Shown: piece by piece, positions 63,384-64,000 of the stretch | Layout of the letters: each line of letters begins with the position of its first letter | How positions within the stretch are numbered: position 1 is the stretch's first letter | Assembly: GCA_002633025.1 (NCBI GenBank) | Contig: NMRB01003252.1 | Span: forward strand, 1 to 64,000 | Length of the DNA: 64,000 nt | Direction of reading: 5' to 3' | Source: Notospermus geniculatus | Taxonomy: Eukaryota > Nemertea > Pilidiophora > Heteronemertea > Lineidae | Program-made: the position numbers and the translations under genes | The notes under the pieces: generated by a model | What the model was told of the DNA's origin: nothing | Databases searched by the model: none | Seen by the model: only the letters and a program-made list of their open reading frames with translations

Positions 63384-64000
63384 TCTAAATGCAGACTTTG
63401 AAACTACATGTAATTTTCTGAAGGGGAAAACAAATTGAAGAAATATTCTTCAGTTGGTTCACAGGAACAACCTTTATTCAAATATTAATAATTTTCAGTC
63501 AATACAATAGGATGTGAGAAAACATTAACAGGAGATGTCATCTGCTTAGACTGGTACCGGGTCCCTACATAGGTCAGACGGAGAGAGCTAGCCAATCAAC
63601 TACGTCGTTACATCAGGCATTACCGGGCCCTTATCCTTGAGTTATGTTGGGACCGAGAACCAGTCTATCATCTGCTATTAACTGATTCCCCGGGACTGAT
63701 TCCCATGTTTGCCGCGCCACTCCCTAGGCGTTACTGTCAGTTTCTAACCGCACGAGGTCAGAGGTCTGGTCAGAGACATTTTTATTTTACCTCCTGATAC
63801 AAAATCCCCTCGCTGGTGTTACTGGAACCAGGTCTGAATTAGGACATCATTTTCTAACTTCAGCGTTTCAGAAAACAGAGATCACGCCAAGTTCAACGAC
63901 AGGTGATGTTATAGTCTCACGCGGTCAGACTCTTACATTACCATTACAGAGTCTGACACCACTCGTGTATATTTTATGCACGGTCAATACATTGAGAGAG
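63384..64000. other. Spacer upstream of G, end of window
   Basis: 63680-63910 matches the spacer between genes C and D (about 50325-50525), including GCGTTTCAGAAAACAGAGAT, which elsewhere lies downstream of a cluster gene. Another member probably follows beyond the window. Confidence 0.55.
63547..63667. mobile_element. AGACTGG-family MITE, 121 bp, 9-bp TSD
   Basis: The ends TAGACTGGTACCGGGTCCC and GGGACCGAGAACCAGTCTA are inverted. TCATCTGCT is duplicated at 63538-63546 and 63668-63676. Confidence 0.8.

Overview
This is eukaryotic, almost certainly metazoan, genomic DNA. There are no bacterial-type operons. The window is dense in palindromic DNA transposons (MITEs), with tRNA-derived SINEs, non-LTR retrotransposon tails, minisatellites and introns or intergenic DNA, plus classical C2H2 zinc-finger genes. 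Frequent TACATGTA and TAGGCCTA words and the very high load of foldback elements suggest a marine invertebrate, perhaps an echinoderm, hemichordate or cephalochordate. That is a weak inference; no gene here fixes the species. The sequence has one 126-base N gap (31423-31548) and isolated Ns at 5344, 14053, 38333, 39341 and 53324.

Left half, about 1-30200. I can support no confident protein-coding gene. The region is a patchwork of short inverted-repeat elements, many with recognisable terminal repeats and some with target-site duplications (TSDs). It also holds two SINEs, a tRNA-like relic, a 34-bp minisatellite carrying CCAAT motifs, an 810-bp tandem duplication, and a 139-bp duplicated segment encoding an F-box-like peptide.

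Right half, about 30200-64000. This holds a head-to-tail cluster of C2H2 zinc-finger genes, all on the minus strand, which I call A, B, C, D, E/E', F and G. Each has the same plan: a short N-terminus with a psi-K-x-E-PP motif (SUMO-acceptor-like), two zinc fingers joined by an invariant 16-residue linker, a long acidic linker of repeated modules rich in VKVKLE-type motifs, and a C-terminal finger array. A palindromic CRE (TGACGTCA) lies 94-294 bp upstream of every start codon. No KRAB, ZAD, SCAN or BTB domain is visible, so this looks like a lineage-specific family of DNA-binding regulators.

A and B sit in a 9.1-kb / 8.1-kb tandem segmental duplication (30213-39340 and 39342-47421) whose junction is a single N. 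The two units differ by several clean transposon insertions, which exposes exact element ends. C has an in-frame 786-bp internal duplication and a C-terminus encoded by a transposon. D ends early by frameshift. E/E' carries a 1.09-kb internal duplication that shifts the frame. F has a recently expanded 16-finger array. F and G share a frameshift that removed the last two fingers. Between the intact genes lie decayed finger relics. Sequence upstream of G matches the spacer between C and D, so the cluster probably continues beyond position 64000.
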